A stretch of 64,000 nucleotides of DNA from Emticicia sp040253585 (GTDB lineage Bacteria > Bacteroidota > Bacteroidia > Cytophagales > Spirosomataceae), in NCBI RefSeq assembly GCF_040253585.1, contig NZ_JBELAU010000005.1, positions 1 through 64,000 on the forward strand, given 5' to 3'. The notes under the pieces are model-generated. The model was not told where the DNA came from. It ran no database searches and saw only the letters and a program-made list of their open reading frames with translations. The translations under genes were made by a program, and so were the position numbers. Positions 8,649 through 16,504 of this stretch are shown here, piece by piece; the stretch's first letter is position 1; each line of letters begins with the position of its first letter.

Positions 8649-9839
8649 TTAAAACGAACTCAATTTCTTTCTGATTCGCCACCAAACAAAAAATGCACGT
8701 ACGCAAAGCATCAACACCACTGGAATTAAAGCATAATTGATTTCTTGCGGAAAGAATTTCCAAGCGGCCAAGAAGAATACCAAAATGATTCCATATGCTA
8801 AAAAATGTTTTGAAAGCCACGCTCTGTTATTCTCTTTTTTTAGTAATAAAGCAATCGGAAATAAAAGTGGGTAAGTCCAGATAATATTTAGGTTATTTTC
8901 GGTTACGCCGTGGTCAGTAAAAAACCAAAGTAAGAAAATAAACCAACCAAAAACCCCAGCTATTGTAAACAAGATTTTATCAAAAAGAAAACTCTTGCTT
9001 TCAGTTTTAAACTGATAAGCTGTAAAGCCTAAAACGAGCAAAAATAGCGTCCAAAATAAAATATTTGGCGTAATTGACTCTTTTTCTTTATCCGCAACGG
9101 CCAACATATCTCGGTTAATGAGTTGTTTTGAAAGTACCAAAGGTTGCCATTTCCCATCACGATTAATTTTTGCGGCATCAAAGGCATCCATCAAATTATC
9201 GGGCAAAAACATGGCTCCATTTGCTCCCGTTATTTCGTCAGAAGGTTCTCCGATAGCTAAATCCATTCCAAAATCTGCCCAAAGTTTTTCGTTTTTACGA
9301 GCATATAAATCAATCCATTGGCGATACGAACTATCGGCATGAAGCGTTTTGCTCAACTGTAAACTATCCTTACATACTCTACGCAATACATCTCGCAAAC
9401 GAGTAGAACAGTTATCGTAAAAGAATTTATAAGCATATTCACGATTTTGTGGTAAATAATTATTTTGCAGAAAATCATAAACGCCTTGCTTCTGGGCTTG
9501 CGAAAGATTCAATACTTGTTCGATAACCGAACGATTTTCCTGACTCCAACCAGCCACATCATTCTCAAAGTAATTGCCGCTTATTTGATATGGGAGCGTT
9601 CCACGCAAAAATTTTATGTAAAAACCTTTTGTTCGAAAATCAAAAGCTCCGTAATTAAAGGTAAAATCAAGCCCTTGTCGTGGGTCACGGATACGGATGG
9701 CACTATGCCCAAAAGTAGAATATAACTCTGCCCCTGGCGAAACTGTCAGCAAACTAATTGTTGCATCAGTCGAGAGCATTTGGGCATTAGAAAACGAAGT
9801 TATTAAAGCAAAAACTACTAAGAAGAAGATTTTTTTCAT
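8649..9839 (-). CDS. DUF4105 (Lnb N-terminal domain-like) membrane protein
   Basis: A 396-residue protein with a signal peptide (SNA|Q at ~20). The N-terminal periplasmic domain (~25-240) has the DUF4105 hallmarks LLTVSPGAELYSTFGHSAIR and FNYGAFDF, a GNYF segment and FFYDNCSTRLRD. The Cys and His in these motifs recall the papain-like fold proposed for this family. Residues ~265-390 form about four or five membrane helices ending in a basic tail (WRIRKKL). DUF4105 proteins are widespread in Bacteroidota; biochemical function is not established. A TATATTTG -7 box lies 20 bases before the ATG. Confidence 0.85.
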   Translation of the reverse strand: MKKIFFLVVFALITSFSNAQMLSTDATISLLTVSPGAELYSTFGHSAIRIRDPRQGLDFTFNYGAFDFRTKGFYIKFLRGTLPYQISGNYFENDVAGWSQENRSVIEQVLNLSQAQKQGVYDFLQNNYLPQNREYAYKFFYDNCSTRLRDVLRRVCKDSLQLSKTLHADSSYRQWIDLYARKNEKLWADFGMDLAIGEPSDEITGANGAMFLPDNLMDAFDAAKINRDGKWQPLVLSKQLINRDMLAVADKEKESITPNILFWTLFLLVLGFTAYQFKTESKSFLFDKILFTIAGVFGWFIFLLWFFTDHGVTENNLNIIWTYPLLFPIALLLKKENNRAWLSKHFLAYGIILVFFLAAWKFFPQEINYALIPVVLMLCVRAFFVWWRIRKKLSSF

Positions 9840-9858
9840 GCAGAATAATGGTTTTCTG

Positions 9859-9866
9859 CAAATATA
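9859..9866 (-). promoter_or_regulatory. -7 box (TATATTTG) of the DUF4105 gene
   Basis: Exact TAnnTTTG match on the minus strand 20 bases before the start codon, just downstream of the large hairpin at 9879-9942. Confidence 0.65.
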
Positions 9867-9878
9867 GGGAAGAAATTT

Positions 9879-9942
9879 ACGATTTTCGAGTGACGATTTA
9901 CGAATGAATAGAATAATTCGTAAATCGTCACTCGAAAATCGT
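9879..9942. repeat. Perfect 27-bp inverted repeat built of heptamers
   Basis: Arms 9879-9905 and 9916-9942 are exact reverse complements over 27 bases with a 10-nt loop. Each arm is made of 14-bp units (acgattttcgagtg, acgatttacgaat). It begins 8 bases beyond the stop of the LiaF-like gene and could stop or stabilise its transcript. Confidence 0.85.
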
Positions 9943-9950
9943 CATTACTT

Positions 9951-10958
9951 TCAATAGCGGTCAACTTTTAATGAAGAAAGTCCGCTATCAACATTCAAGT
10001 ATATTTTTTTGGTGGCTTTATCGAAACCTTTTGTTTGCCAAAGTCCACTTTTGATTTTCTCGAAATTATCAAAATCTTTGGCATTTAAAGCCCCATCCAT
10101 TCTAATTTCACAACCTACGCTTTCAGGAACTTTAATTTTCACACTTGCCACACCTGATTCAATATCTACATCTACTTTATCTTGTTTATCGCCAAGTTTT
10201 ATATCAATTGATGCCGCCCCTGTTTCGATGTCTAATTTTTTGACTTTATAATTCGTAAAATCAAAATCTAATTCACCTGCTCCAATTCCCATATCAATGT
10301 TCCAAACAGGAGCGGTACTTAATTTCAATAAAACATCATTATCAAACTTTTTATCTTCATCAAAATTGATATTGAAATCTTTGCCTTTTTTATCTTTCAT
10401 CTCAAACTTGATAGTCTTGTTCCCATCATTTGTTTCTTCTTCTAAGACATATCCATTCTTGAAACTTAGCAAAGTAGTTGCTTCAAAAAGTCTGTTTGGC
10501 GATTCCTCTAAATCAAATTCGGCTGCTCCACCACCCAATTTCAAGGTAGCTTCTTTTACTTCAGGAGCCATTTCTACCGCAAAATATTGCTTATTTCTAT
10601 CGCCCACCGTGGTATCTGAGTTTGAAGAATAATTATCGTCATCATCATCAAAATCATCAATGTCGATATTAATTCCATCACTGATTTCATCTTTTACTTC
10701 ACGTACACCATCATCTACACACGTAAAGATTCCAAGCGGAATGGCGAAAGCAATCAAGAGTGCCGAAGTGGCATTATAAATACTTTTTTTATGATTAAAA
10801 AATGCAGCAACACCAGCCAAAATCAACATGATTGGCCAAAATTGAGCAATTTTGCGGAATGACCAGTTTAACTCAAACCAATCGAGGTTTGTACCCAAAA
10901 ACAAGAAGCCCAACACGATAAGTATTGCCCCCCAGAAAATATTACTTTTACGTTCCAT
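9951..10958 (-). CDS. LiaF-like / cell-wall-stress membrane protein
   Basis: A 335-residue protein. Residues ~1-80 contain three to four short hydrophobic helices in the pattern IFWGAILIVLGFLFLGTN, the LiaF/DUF5668 membrane module. A very acidic linker follows (DIDDFDDDDDN, ~100-110). The rest (~125-335) is a repetitive beta structure (KLGGGAAEFDL, GIGAGELDFDF, ESGVASVKIKV) like the C-terminal domain of LiaF and toastrack/DUF4097-type sheets. LiaF proteins sense or restrain envelope-stress signalling. It follows two PspC-domain genes on the same strand but behind a terminator. Confidence 0.75.
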   Translation of the reverse strand: MERKSNIFWGAILIVLGFLFLGTNLDWFELNWSFRKIAQFWPIMLILAGVAAFFNHKKSIYNATSALLIAFAIPLGIFTCVDDGVREVKDEISDGINIDIDDFDDDDDNYSSNSDTTVGDRNKQYFAVEMAPEVKEATLKLGGGAAEFDLEESPNRLFEATTLLSFKNGYVLEEETNDGNKTIKFEMKDKKGKDFNINFDEDKKFDNDVLLKLSTAPVWNIDMGIGAGELDFDFTNYKVKKLDIETGAASIDIKLGDKQDKVDVDIESGVASVKIKVPESVGCEIRMDGALNAKDFDNFEKIKSGLWQTKGFDKATKKIYLNVDSGLSSLKVDRY

Positions 10959-10989
10959 ATTAATGTTTTGATTAAAAAATTGTGATTTG

Positions 10990-11031
10990 AAATAAAAAAT
11001 CCTGCAAGTTGTTTGAAATCTTACAGGATTT
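10990..11031 (-). terminator. Terminator after the larger PspC gene
   Basis: A 12-position stem with one mismatch (aaatcctgcaag / cttacaggattt); read on the minus strand it is followed by a T-rich stretch. It separates the PspC gene from the LiaF-like gene. Confidence 0.75.
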
Positions 11032-11042
11032 ATATGTCTTTT

Positions 11043-11537
11043 TTACAAATTTGAAGAACTATCGTTATTCGTGAAATTGGTAAAGTTATCGTCTTTTCTA
11101 TCTCTAATGATAAGCCAAACGCCAATACCAATCAAAATCAAAGGCCACATTTGACCGATGTAACGGAATAAGTTGATGTGAAAAAATGTCTTGAACGAAA
11201 AGATAATACCCAAGATAATAAGTACTGCACCACCTACTAAATTGTTTTTTTGATTGTGACTGCCCATAAGAGTAAAGTTTGAAGTTTGAGAATTAATATC
11301 ATTAGTTGAATTAAACGCTTGCGAGTCTCCTACCCCAGCAAAACCATACTCATATTTCACGGGTAAAACTACCCACAAGATAAAATAGGCAAAAAATGCA
11401 GGTACGGGAGTAAAAAACAATAATACAAAAACTACTCGAATTAGAGTAACATCTATATTAAAATATTCTGCTAAACCTTGTGAAACTCCACCGAGCATCG
11501 CCTGACGGTTTTTGATTCTAAATAATTTCTTTTCCAT
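11043..11537 (-). CDS. PspC-domain envelope-stress protein
   Basis: A 164-residue membrane protein. The N-terminal PspC domain (residues ~2-60) reads KKLFRIKNRQAMLGGVSQGLAEYFNID then the hydrophobic FVLLFFTPVPAFFAYFILWVVLP. The C-terminal part (~105-150) carries two helices of the DUF5668/LiaI type (GGAVLIILGIIF, WPLILIGIGVWLIIRD). PspC proteins are membrane parts of phage-shock-type stress responses; PspA and PspF are absent here. It shares almost the whole N-terminal domain with its shorter neighbour and is probably its duplicate with an added module. Confidence 0.85.
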   Translation of the reverse strand: MEKKLFRIKNRQAMLGGVSQGLAEYFNIDVTLIRVVFVLLFFTPVPAFFAYFILWVVLPVKYEYGFAGVGDSQAFNSTNDINSQTSNFTLMGSHNQKNNLVGGAVLIILGIIFSFKTFFHINLFRYIGQMWPLILIGIGVWLIIRDRKDDNFTNFTNNDSSSNL

Positions 11538-11572
11538 AGCCCCAAGGGTATTTTATTTTAGATTAGTTTTTT

Positions 11573-11607
11573 TAAGGAAGCCTTCACTTAAAGTGAAGAC
11601 TTCCTTA
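11573..11607. other. Long stem-loop between the two PspC genes
   Basis: An 8+8-bp stem with one internal mismatch (taaggaag-c-cttcactt / aagtgaag-a-cttcctta) and a single-base loop. No T run on the minus strand, so it may act in RNA processing or partial termination. Confidence 0.5.
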
Positions 11608-11621
11608 GTGACTTGTGGTTG

Positions 11622-11843
11622 TTAATTTACGGGTGTGTAATTAACAGTTGTGATTTGAGATTCTTTGGTTGGCATCACAATCCAGAGAACTATGTAAGGT
11701 ATAATTGCAGGAATCGGAGCAAAAAATGCTACTACGAACAATACACGTACGAGTGTTACATCAAGATTGAAATATTCAGCTAAACCAGCTGCTACACCAC
11801 CAATCATTTTGTTTGTTTTGATTTTAAAAAGTCGCTTTTCCAT
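11622..11843 (-). CDS. Small PspC-domain protein
   Basis: A 73-residue protein consisting of just the PspC domain (MEKRLFKIKTNKMIGG, GLAEYFNLDVTLVRVLFV, then the hydrophobic APIPAIIPYIVLWIVMP). A longer frame to 11948 exists, but the TATCTTTG -7 box at 11912-11919 lies inside it, so the start is ATG 11843 with a ~60-base leader. It is the first gene of a PspC, PspC, LiaF-like cluster. Confidence 0.85.
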   Translation of the reverse strand: MEKRLFKIKTNKMIGGVAAGLAEYFNLDVTLVRVLFVVAFFAPIPAIIPYIVLWIVMPTKESQITTVNYTPVN

Positions 11844-11911
11844 TTTCTTAATATTGTTTATATTTTTTGTTTTTCTGTTTAAATCAACCACTGTTTGTGT
11901 GATTGATGAAA

Positions 11912-11919
11912 CAAAGATA
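11912..11919 (-). promoter_or_regulatory. -7 box (TATCTTTG) of the PspC/LiaF cluster
   Basis: Exact TAnnTTTG match on the minus strand; a TTTG lies about 25 bases upstream as a possible -33 element. Confidence 0.65.
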
Positions 11920-12120
11920 TAGGCGAAAGACGGTACTATGTAATGCAAACTACATGAATGGAAAAAAATAATGTCAAAGGGATTTTTTTGAGGAGGATTT
12001 TGAAAACTAAATGTAGGAATGGCAAAGTTTGGGGGATGAAATGCAGCAGAAATGTACTTTGAGCAAATTTATACTCCAAAAGATAGCACTATCAAACTAT
12101 CTTTTGGAGTATCGGAATCA

Positions 12121-12723
12121 TCAATCTTCTTCTAAAAGCTCCAAAATTTCGCTCAATTCGTCATAATCTTTATATCCAGGTCGAATTTCGTTGCTTCCTT
12201 TCAATGCAATTCCTTTGAGTTGCATTTCTTCGAGAAGTTCGTTAACATTTTCAGCCGTAATTCCAAAATCTAAAACTATTGGATAATTGAATGCATATTC
12301 TTTGAGTGTATAGCGAGCAAAATCTGAGAAATCGCCCCCATCTACCAAAAAGAATTCAACAAATTGTGAATATCTCTCTAAATAGTCTTCGAGATACGCA
12401 CTCTCAAATTCGAGTTTCAAGATAATTGGTTTACTTAAATCGGCAATTTGAGGTAAAAGTCCAGCTTCTGATATTTGCAAGATATCTATCTCATACGCTT
12501 CTACCATGGCTTTTACCTCTTCATAATCAGCACTTTGGGTTTCGCCAACAACCAGCACACCCGCCACCCAAGACTTTATTTCTTTCATTTTTTCGGGTGA
12601 TGTATAATCGGCCGAAAATTTATCCATCACAAAACCAATCATTTCTACGCCCATCCCCGCACAATAGCGTGCATCTGACAAATTGGTTATATTACTTACT
12701 TTAACGAGTGTTTTTAATGACAT
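12121..12723 (-). CDS. TrpF-like (beta/alpha)8-barrel protein lacking the catalytic Cys
   Basis: A 200-residue protein matching phosphoribosylanthranilate isomerase along its length: VKVSNITNLSDARYCAGMG at the start, SPEKMKEI, LVDG near 125, a phosphate-binding-like DFGITAENVNELL and IRPGYKDYDEL at the end. In true TrpF the first motif is KxCGIT, with Cys as general base; here it is KVSNIT, so Cys is Ser and Gly is Asn. The Asp that acts as general acid may be the one in LVDG. No other trp genes are near. It is therefore probably a paralogue with changed or lost activity; pairing with the divergent mnmA may be coincidental. Confidence 0.7.
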   Translation of the reverse strand: MSLKTLVKVSNITNLSDARYCAGMGVEMIGFVMDKFSADYTSPEKMKEIKSWVAGVLVVGETQSADYEEVKAMVEAYEIDILQISEAGLLPQIADLSKPIILKLEFESAYLEDYLERYSQFVEFFLVDGGDFSDFARYTLKEYAFNYPIVLDFGITAENVNELLEEMQLKGIALKGSNEIRPGYKDYDELSEILELLEED

Positions 12724-12730
12724 TACCTTT

Positions 12731-12786
12731 ACGATTTACGAATAACGATTTACAAATGACTATTTACGAATGACTATTTACGAATA
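12731..12786. repeat. Heptamer array (8 units)
   Basis: Four 14-bp units in tandem: acgatttacgaata, acgatttacaaatg, actatttacgaatg, actatttacgaata. It starts 7 bases before the TrpF-like start codon, in the divergent control region. Confidence 0.75.
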
Positions 12787-12856
12787 TCCGCAAGTTCAGT
12801 TTTAATTCTTTGGCTCAAAATTACCTCAGAACTATTCATAATCAAATTCTGTTGAG

Positions 12857-12864
12857 TAATTTTG
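12857..12864 (+). promoter_or_regulatory. -7 box (TAATTTTG) of mnmA
   Basis: Exact TAnnTTTG match ~63 bases before the mnmA ATG, immediately before the heptamer array at 12865. Confidence 0.55.
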
Positions 12865-12892
12865 CATTATCAATTATACATTATCAATTAAT
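12865..12892. repeat. Heptamer array (4 units) in the mnmA leader
   Basis: Two 14-bp units, cattatcaattata and cattatcaattaat. The sequence differs from the array at 12731 but the period is the same. Confidence 0.65.
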
Positions 12893-12926
12893 AGACGGTT
12901 GGCTTTGAACCAACGCAGTAAACAAA

Positions 12927-14063
12927 ATGAGCAAACACGGAAGAATTTTAGTCGCCATGAGTGGCGGCATCGACAGTTCGTTGGCAGCAGTAATGCTCCA
13001 CGAAGAAGGCTACGAAGTAATTGGCATGACCATGAAAACATGGGATTATGCATCATCGGGAGGCAGTAAAAAAGAAACAGGCTGTTGTAGCCTCGACTCC
13101 ATCAATGATGCAAGAAACATTGCCGTCAATTTAGGTTTTCCACATTATATATTGGATATCCGTGAAGAATTTGGCGATTACGTTATCGACCACTTCACAG
13201 GTGAATATTTGGAAGGACGCACACCAAATCCATGCGTGTTGTGTAATACCCACATCAAATGGGACTCATTGCTTCGCCGTGCCGACAAACTTGATTGTGA
13301 ATTTATTGCCACTGGACACTACGCAAATGTGCGTCAAGAAAACTCAAGATACATCATTTCAAAAGGAATTGATACTTGGAAAGACCAAAGTTATGTACTT
13401 TGGGGAGTTTCGCAAGAAAGTTTGGCCCGAACAAAATTGCCGTTAGGATATTTGAAAAAATCAGAAATTCGAGAAATGGCTACTCAAAAAGAATTTTATG
13501 ATTTAGTAAATAAGAAAGAATCCTACGAAATATGCTTCGTACCTGACAACGATTATCGAGGTTTCTTGAAACGTCGAGTGGAAGGTTTGGAGGAAAGAGT
13601 AAAAGGAGGAAACTTTGTTTTGGAAGATGGAAAAGTAGTAGGCAAACACGAAGGCTATCCTTTTTATACAATTGGACAAAGAAAAGGCTTGGGCATTGCT
13701 TTGGGAACGCCGATGTTTGTTACAGAAATCAGAAAAGAAACCAACGAAGTGGTATTAGGTCATGAAAAATCATTGGATAAAGATGGCATGATGGTGGGCA
13801 AGCTCGTTATGCAAAAATATGCCGATTTGAATGGCATGAGTTTAGAAACAAATACCAAAATCAGATACAAACACGATGGTTCACCAGCCACAATCACCCA
13901 AGAAGGAGATAAAATGAAAGTAATTTTCCATGAACCAGTCAGCGGAATTGCTCCAGGTCAAGCAGCCGTTTTCTACGAGGGAGATGATGTTGTGGGTGGA
14001 GGTTGGATTATGAAATCCTTCAACCAAAACTCGGTTTTTGAACAAGCACAAGCAACAAATTGA
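12927..14063 (+). CDS. mnmA: tRNA 2-thiouridylase MnmA
   Basis: A 378-residue cytoplasmic enzyme that uses ATP and a persulfide donor to make 2-thiouridine at position 34 of tRNA Lys, Glu and Gln. The PP-loop is MSGGIDSS near residue 11. The catalytic pair is Cys103 (RTPNPCVLCN) and Cys203 (SYEICFVPD), both present. TGHYA and TIGQRKGLGI are further family signatures. Length is normal. It is transcribed from its own promoter and closed by a hairpin; the divergent neighbour is the TrpF-like gene. Confidence 0.95.
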   Translation: MSKHGRILVAMSGGIDSSLAAVMLHEEGYEVIGMTMKTWDYASSGGSKKETGCCSLDSINDARNIAVNLGFPHYILDIREEFGDYVIDHFTGEYLEGRTPNPCVLCNTHIKWDSLLRRADKLDCEFIATGHYANVRQENSRYIISKGIDTWKDQSYVLWGVSQESLARTKLPLGYLKKSEIREMATQKEFYDLVNKKESYEICFVPDNDYRGFLKRRVEGLEERVKGGNFVLEDGKVVGKHEGYPFYTIGQRKGLGIALGTPMFVTEIRKETNEVVLGHEKSLDKDGMMVGKLVMQKYADLNGMSLETNTKIRYKHDGSPATITQEGDKMKVIFHEPVSGIAPGQAAVFYEGDDVVGGGWIMKSFNQNSVFEQAQATN

Positions 14064-14109
14064 TTTTTGAAGTATATTTAGAAAATACTCAACTTCATAT
14101 TCATAAATA

Positions 14110-14147
14110 AAAAGGCTACTTACATTCAAACAATTAAGTAGCCTTTT
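14110..14147 (+). terminator. Terminator of mnmA
   Basis: 13-bp perfect stem (aaaaggctactta / taagtagcctttt) with a 12-nt loop and a T run. Confidence 0.85.
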
Positions 14148-14209
14148 GCTTTGTAATAAAAGATTTCAGTTTTTATTTCGTTATATACAGAAAACTATAC
14201 CATTAGCTT

Positions 14210-15841
14210 ATGAAACGTCTTATACTTTGTTTACTCATATTCACCTCCTTCACAACATTTGCACAAAACCAATACTTTGTACTTTTCAAAGATAAAGCCA
14301 ATTCACCTTATTCTGTTTCTCGACCAAAAGAATTTCTTTCTGAACGCTCAATTAAACGCCGTGAAAATCAGAAAATAGCTATTACTGAACGTGACCTACC
14401 TCCTAACCCAAGTTATCTGACTGAAATTACCAAAACTGGGGCAAAAGTTTTATATAAATCTCGTTGGATAAATGGTGCCTTAATACAGACCGATGCGACC
14501 ACTTTGACAAAAATTTTAAATTTAACGTTTGTAAAAGGTTTAGAAGGAAAAGGTGATATAAGAAATACTCGCCAGAATGCAGAAAGCCAAGCAGCAAAAA
14601 CAAGAGATAAATTTGGAAACGAGGGCATTTTAGATAATGGACTTTCGCAAACGCAACTTGCCATGCTCGGTGCTGACAAAATGCACACAAAAGGTTATCG
14701 TGGAGAAGGAATGATGATTGGTGTTTTAGATTCGGGCTTTTTAAATGCCAACCGTTTAAGTTTTTTCAATGATCTATTTAATGATAAAAGAGTTGTCGGT
14801 ACTTGGGATTTTGTGAATAATGAAGCAAACGTTTACAACGACCATAGCCACGGAACTAATGTTTTATCGTGCATGGCGGCGTTTGAAAATAGCAGAATAG
14901 TTGGAACAGCCTACAAAGCAAGTTATTTATTATTAACAACCGAAGATGTTAGCTCAGAAACCAAACGAGAAGAAGCCAATTGGCTTTTTGGTGCCGAAAT
15001 GGCTGATAGCGTGGGAGTTGACGTAATCAATACTTCTTTGGGCTATACTGAATTTGATAATCCTGCACAAAATTATAAATATACTGATATGAACGGCGAC
15101 CGTGCTTTGGCCACTCGTGCGGCCGATTGGGCAGCCCAAGCAGGAATTTTGGTTGTTGCCTCAGCAGGAAATGAGGGTAGCGGAAGTTGGAAGTACATAG
15201 GCACACCAGCCGATGCTGATTCAATTATTGCAGTTGGGGCTGTTACAAGCATTCAAAATATTGCTTCATTTAGCTCTTTCGGGCCATCGGCTGATGGTCG
15301 AGTAAAACCCGAACTTTCAGCACAAGGGGCAGCAACTGTCGTTGGAAATACGAATGGAACTATCGGAGCAGCTAATGGAACATCTTTTTCTTCACCCTTA
15401 TTGGCAGGTTTTGCGGCAAGTTTCTGGCAAGCTTTCCCGACGTTAACCAATATGCAAGTACGAGAATATTTGATTCGTTCAGCAAGCCAATATACTAATC
15501 CTGACAATCGATTTGGATATGGAATACCAAATTTTGACAAGGCTTTTGAATTGGCTGAGTTAGAATCTTTAATAAATGAATTGAAAAAATCAGGGCAAGA
15601 AGTGATGGTTTTCCCGAACCCAATCAACGATGGTGCGAGTACAAAAGTTTGGGTTTTGAAAAATGATGCAGGTACAAACTTTGAGTACTCGATATCTGAT
15701 TTGACAGGAAAAACACTTTGGACATTGAATAGTAAAGAAAGTAAAATTACCCTTCCAACTATCAATGAGTTACCTCTTGCCAATATAATTTTGAAAGTAA
15801 CTGCCGAAAACCTCAAGTATTCGACTAAAATCATTCGATAA
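14210..15841 (+). CDS. Subtilisin-like (S8) serine protease with T9SS sorting domain
   Basis: A 543-residue secreted protease. Signal peptide 1-18 (TFA|Q). The triad is Asp174 (GVLDSGF), His214 (DHSHGTNV) and Ser392 (NGTSFSSP), with the oxyanion region ASAGNEGSG between. Residues ~19-110 resemble an inhibitor-type propeptide with the Bacteroidota feature FKDKANSPYSVSRPKEFLSERS. The C-terminal ~80 residues (from MVFPNPINDG, ~463) are a type A T9SS sorting domain ending in KIIR, removed on export across the outer membrane. The T9SS plug protein gene lies 1.7 kb downstream. Likely role: degrading extracellular protein. Confidence 0.92.
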   Translation: MKRLILCLLIFTSFTTFAQNQYFVLFKDKANSPYSVSRPKEFLSERSIKRRENQKIAITERDLPPNPSYLTEITKTGAKVLYKSRWINGALIQTDATTLTKILNLTFVKGLEGKGDIRNTRQNAESQAAKTRDKFGNEGILDNGLSQTQLAMLGADKMHTKGYRGEGMMIGVLDSGFLNANRLSFFNDLFNDKRVVGTWDFVNNEANVYNDHSHGTNVLSCMAAFENSRIVGTAYKASYLLLTTEDVSSETKREEANWLFGAEMADSVGVDVINTSLGYTEFDNPAQNYKYTDMNGDRALATRAADWAAQAGILVVASAGNEGSGSWKYIGTPADADSIIAVGAVTSIQNIASFSSFGPSADGRVKPELSAQGAATVVGNTNGTIGAANGTSFSSPLLAGFAASFWQAFPTLTNMQVREYLIRSASQYTNPDNRFGYGIPNFDKAFELAELESLINELKKSGQEVMVFPNPINDGASTKVWVLKNDAGTNFEYSISDLTGKTLWTLNSKESKITLPTINELPLANIILKVTAENLKYSTKIIR

Positions 15842-15850
15842 ACATCAATA

Positions 15851-15899
15851 AAACCTGTGAGTTTAGTAATTGTTATACCTTTGAAAACCTCACAGGTTT
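15851..15899. terminator. Terminator between the protease and NUDIX genes
   Basis: 11-bp perfect stem (aaacctgtgag / ctcacaggttt) with a 27-nt loop between convergent genes. Confidence 0.7.
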
Positions 15900-15907
15900 C
15901 TGTCTTA

Positions 15908-16438
15908 TCAAATCTTCCTCGCCATTCGCAGAATCGACTCAGAATCATTGTGTTCAGCGATTTTTTCAAGCGAAACCCACGCCAAATCATTTGATTCTTC
16001 TGTTACGATTAAAGGCTCGTTCATATCAGCTTCAATCAAAAAGCGTACATCATAATGAAAATGTGCTGGAATGCCTTTGCGTTCTGGAATTTGATGCACA
16101 TCAACATCATAGATTTCTCCATTGACAACTTTTAAATTTTTAAGTCCAGTTTCTTCGTTAGCTTCTTTCAACGCAACATTTAAAACATCAGGGTCTCCAT
16201 CACAATGCCCACCTGGCTGAAACCATTGGTTCAATTTTCGGTGGTGCATCATCAAAACATGTGTTCGGGTATTATTTACAATCCAGGCTGAACCTGTTAC
16301 ATGACCAATCAGTAATTCACGTTTAAAACAATCTTCATTTGTTTTCACAAATTCAATCGTTTCATTGGTCATTTTCAATTCATTTTCATCAATCGGGGAA
16401 TGCTTTTCGAGCAAATCAAGTAGTATTTTTCGGTGCAT
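15908..16438 (-). CDS. NUDIX hydrolase
   Basis: A 176-residue soluble protein. The NUDIX box runs from GGHCDGDPDVL to KEANEETGL; the catalytic REUXEE core is present as KEANEE, but the first box Glu is replaced by Asp. The preceding HRKLNQWFQPGGH is typical of the branch often annotated as NTP pyrophosphohydrolase or MutT-like. The substrate, a nucleoside diphosphate linked to some group, cannot be deduced. It is a single gene, convergent with the subtilase and divergent from the DUF2911 gene. Confidence 0.85.
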   Translation of the reverse strand: MHRKILLDLLEKHSPIDENELKMTNETIEFVKTNEDCFKRELLIGHVTGSAWIVNNTRTHVLMMHHRKLNQWFQPGGHCDGDPDVLNVALKEANEETGLKNLKVVNGEIYDVDVHQIPERKGIPAHFHYDVRFLIEADMNEPLIVTEESNDLAWVSLEKIAEHNDSESILRMARKI

Positions 16439-16455
16439 TTTTGGAGTTTTATACG

Positions 16456-16463
16456 TAGATTTG
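16456..16463 (+). promoter_or_regulatory. -7 box (TAGATTTG) of the DUF2911 gene
   Basis: Exact TAnnTTTG match about 42 bases before the start codon. Confidence 0.55.
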
Positions 16464-16504
16464 TACGAATTTAGTTCATCAAATCAACAAAATCAGTATA
16501 TCTA

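Noticed and set aside
12731..12786. CRISPR array
   Set aside because: The units are 14 bp without unique spacers, and no cas genes are present; this is a tandem heptamer array.
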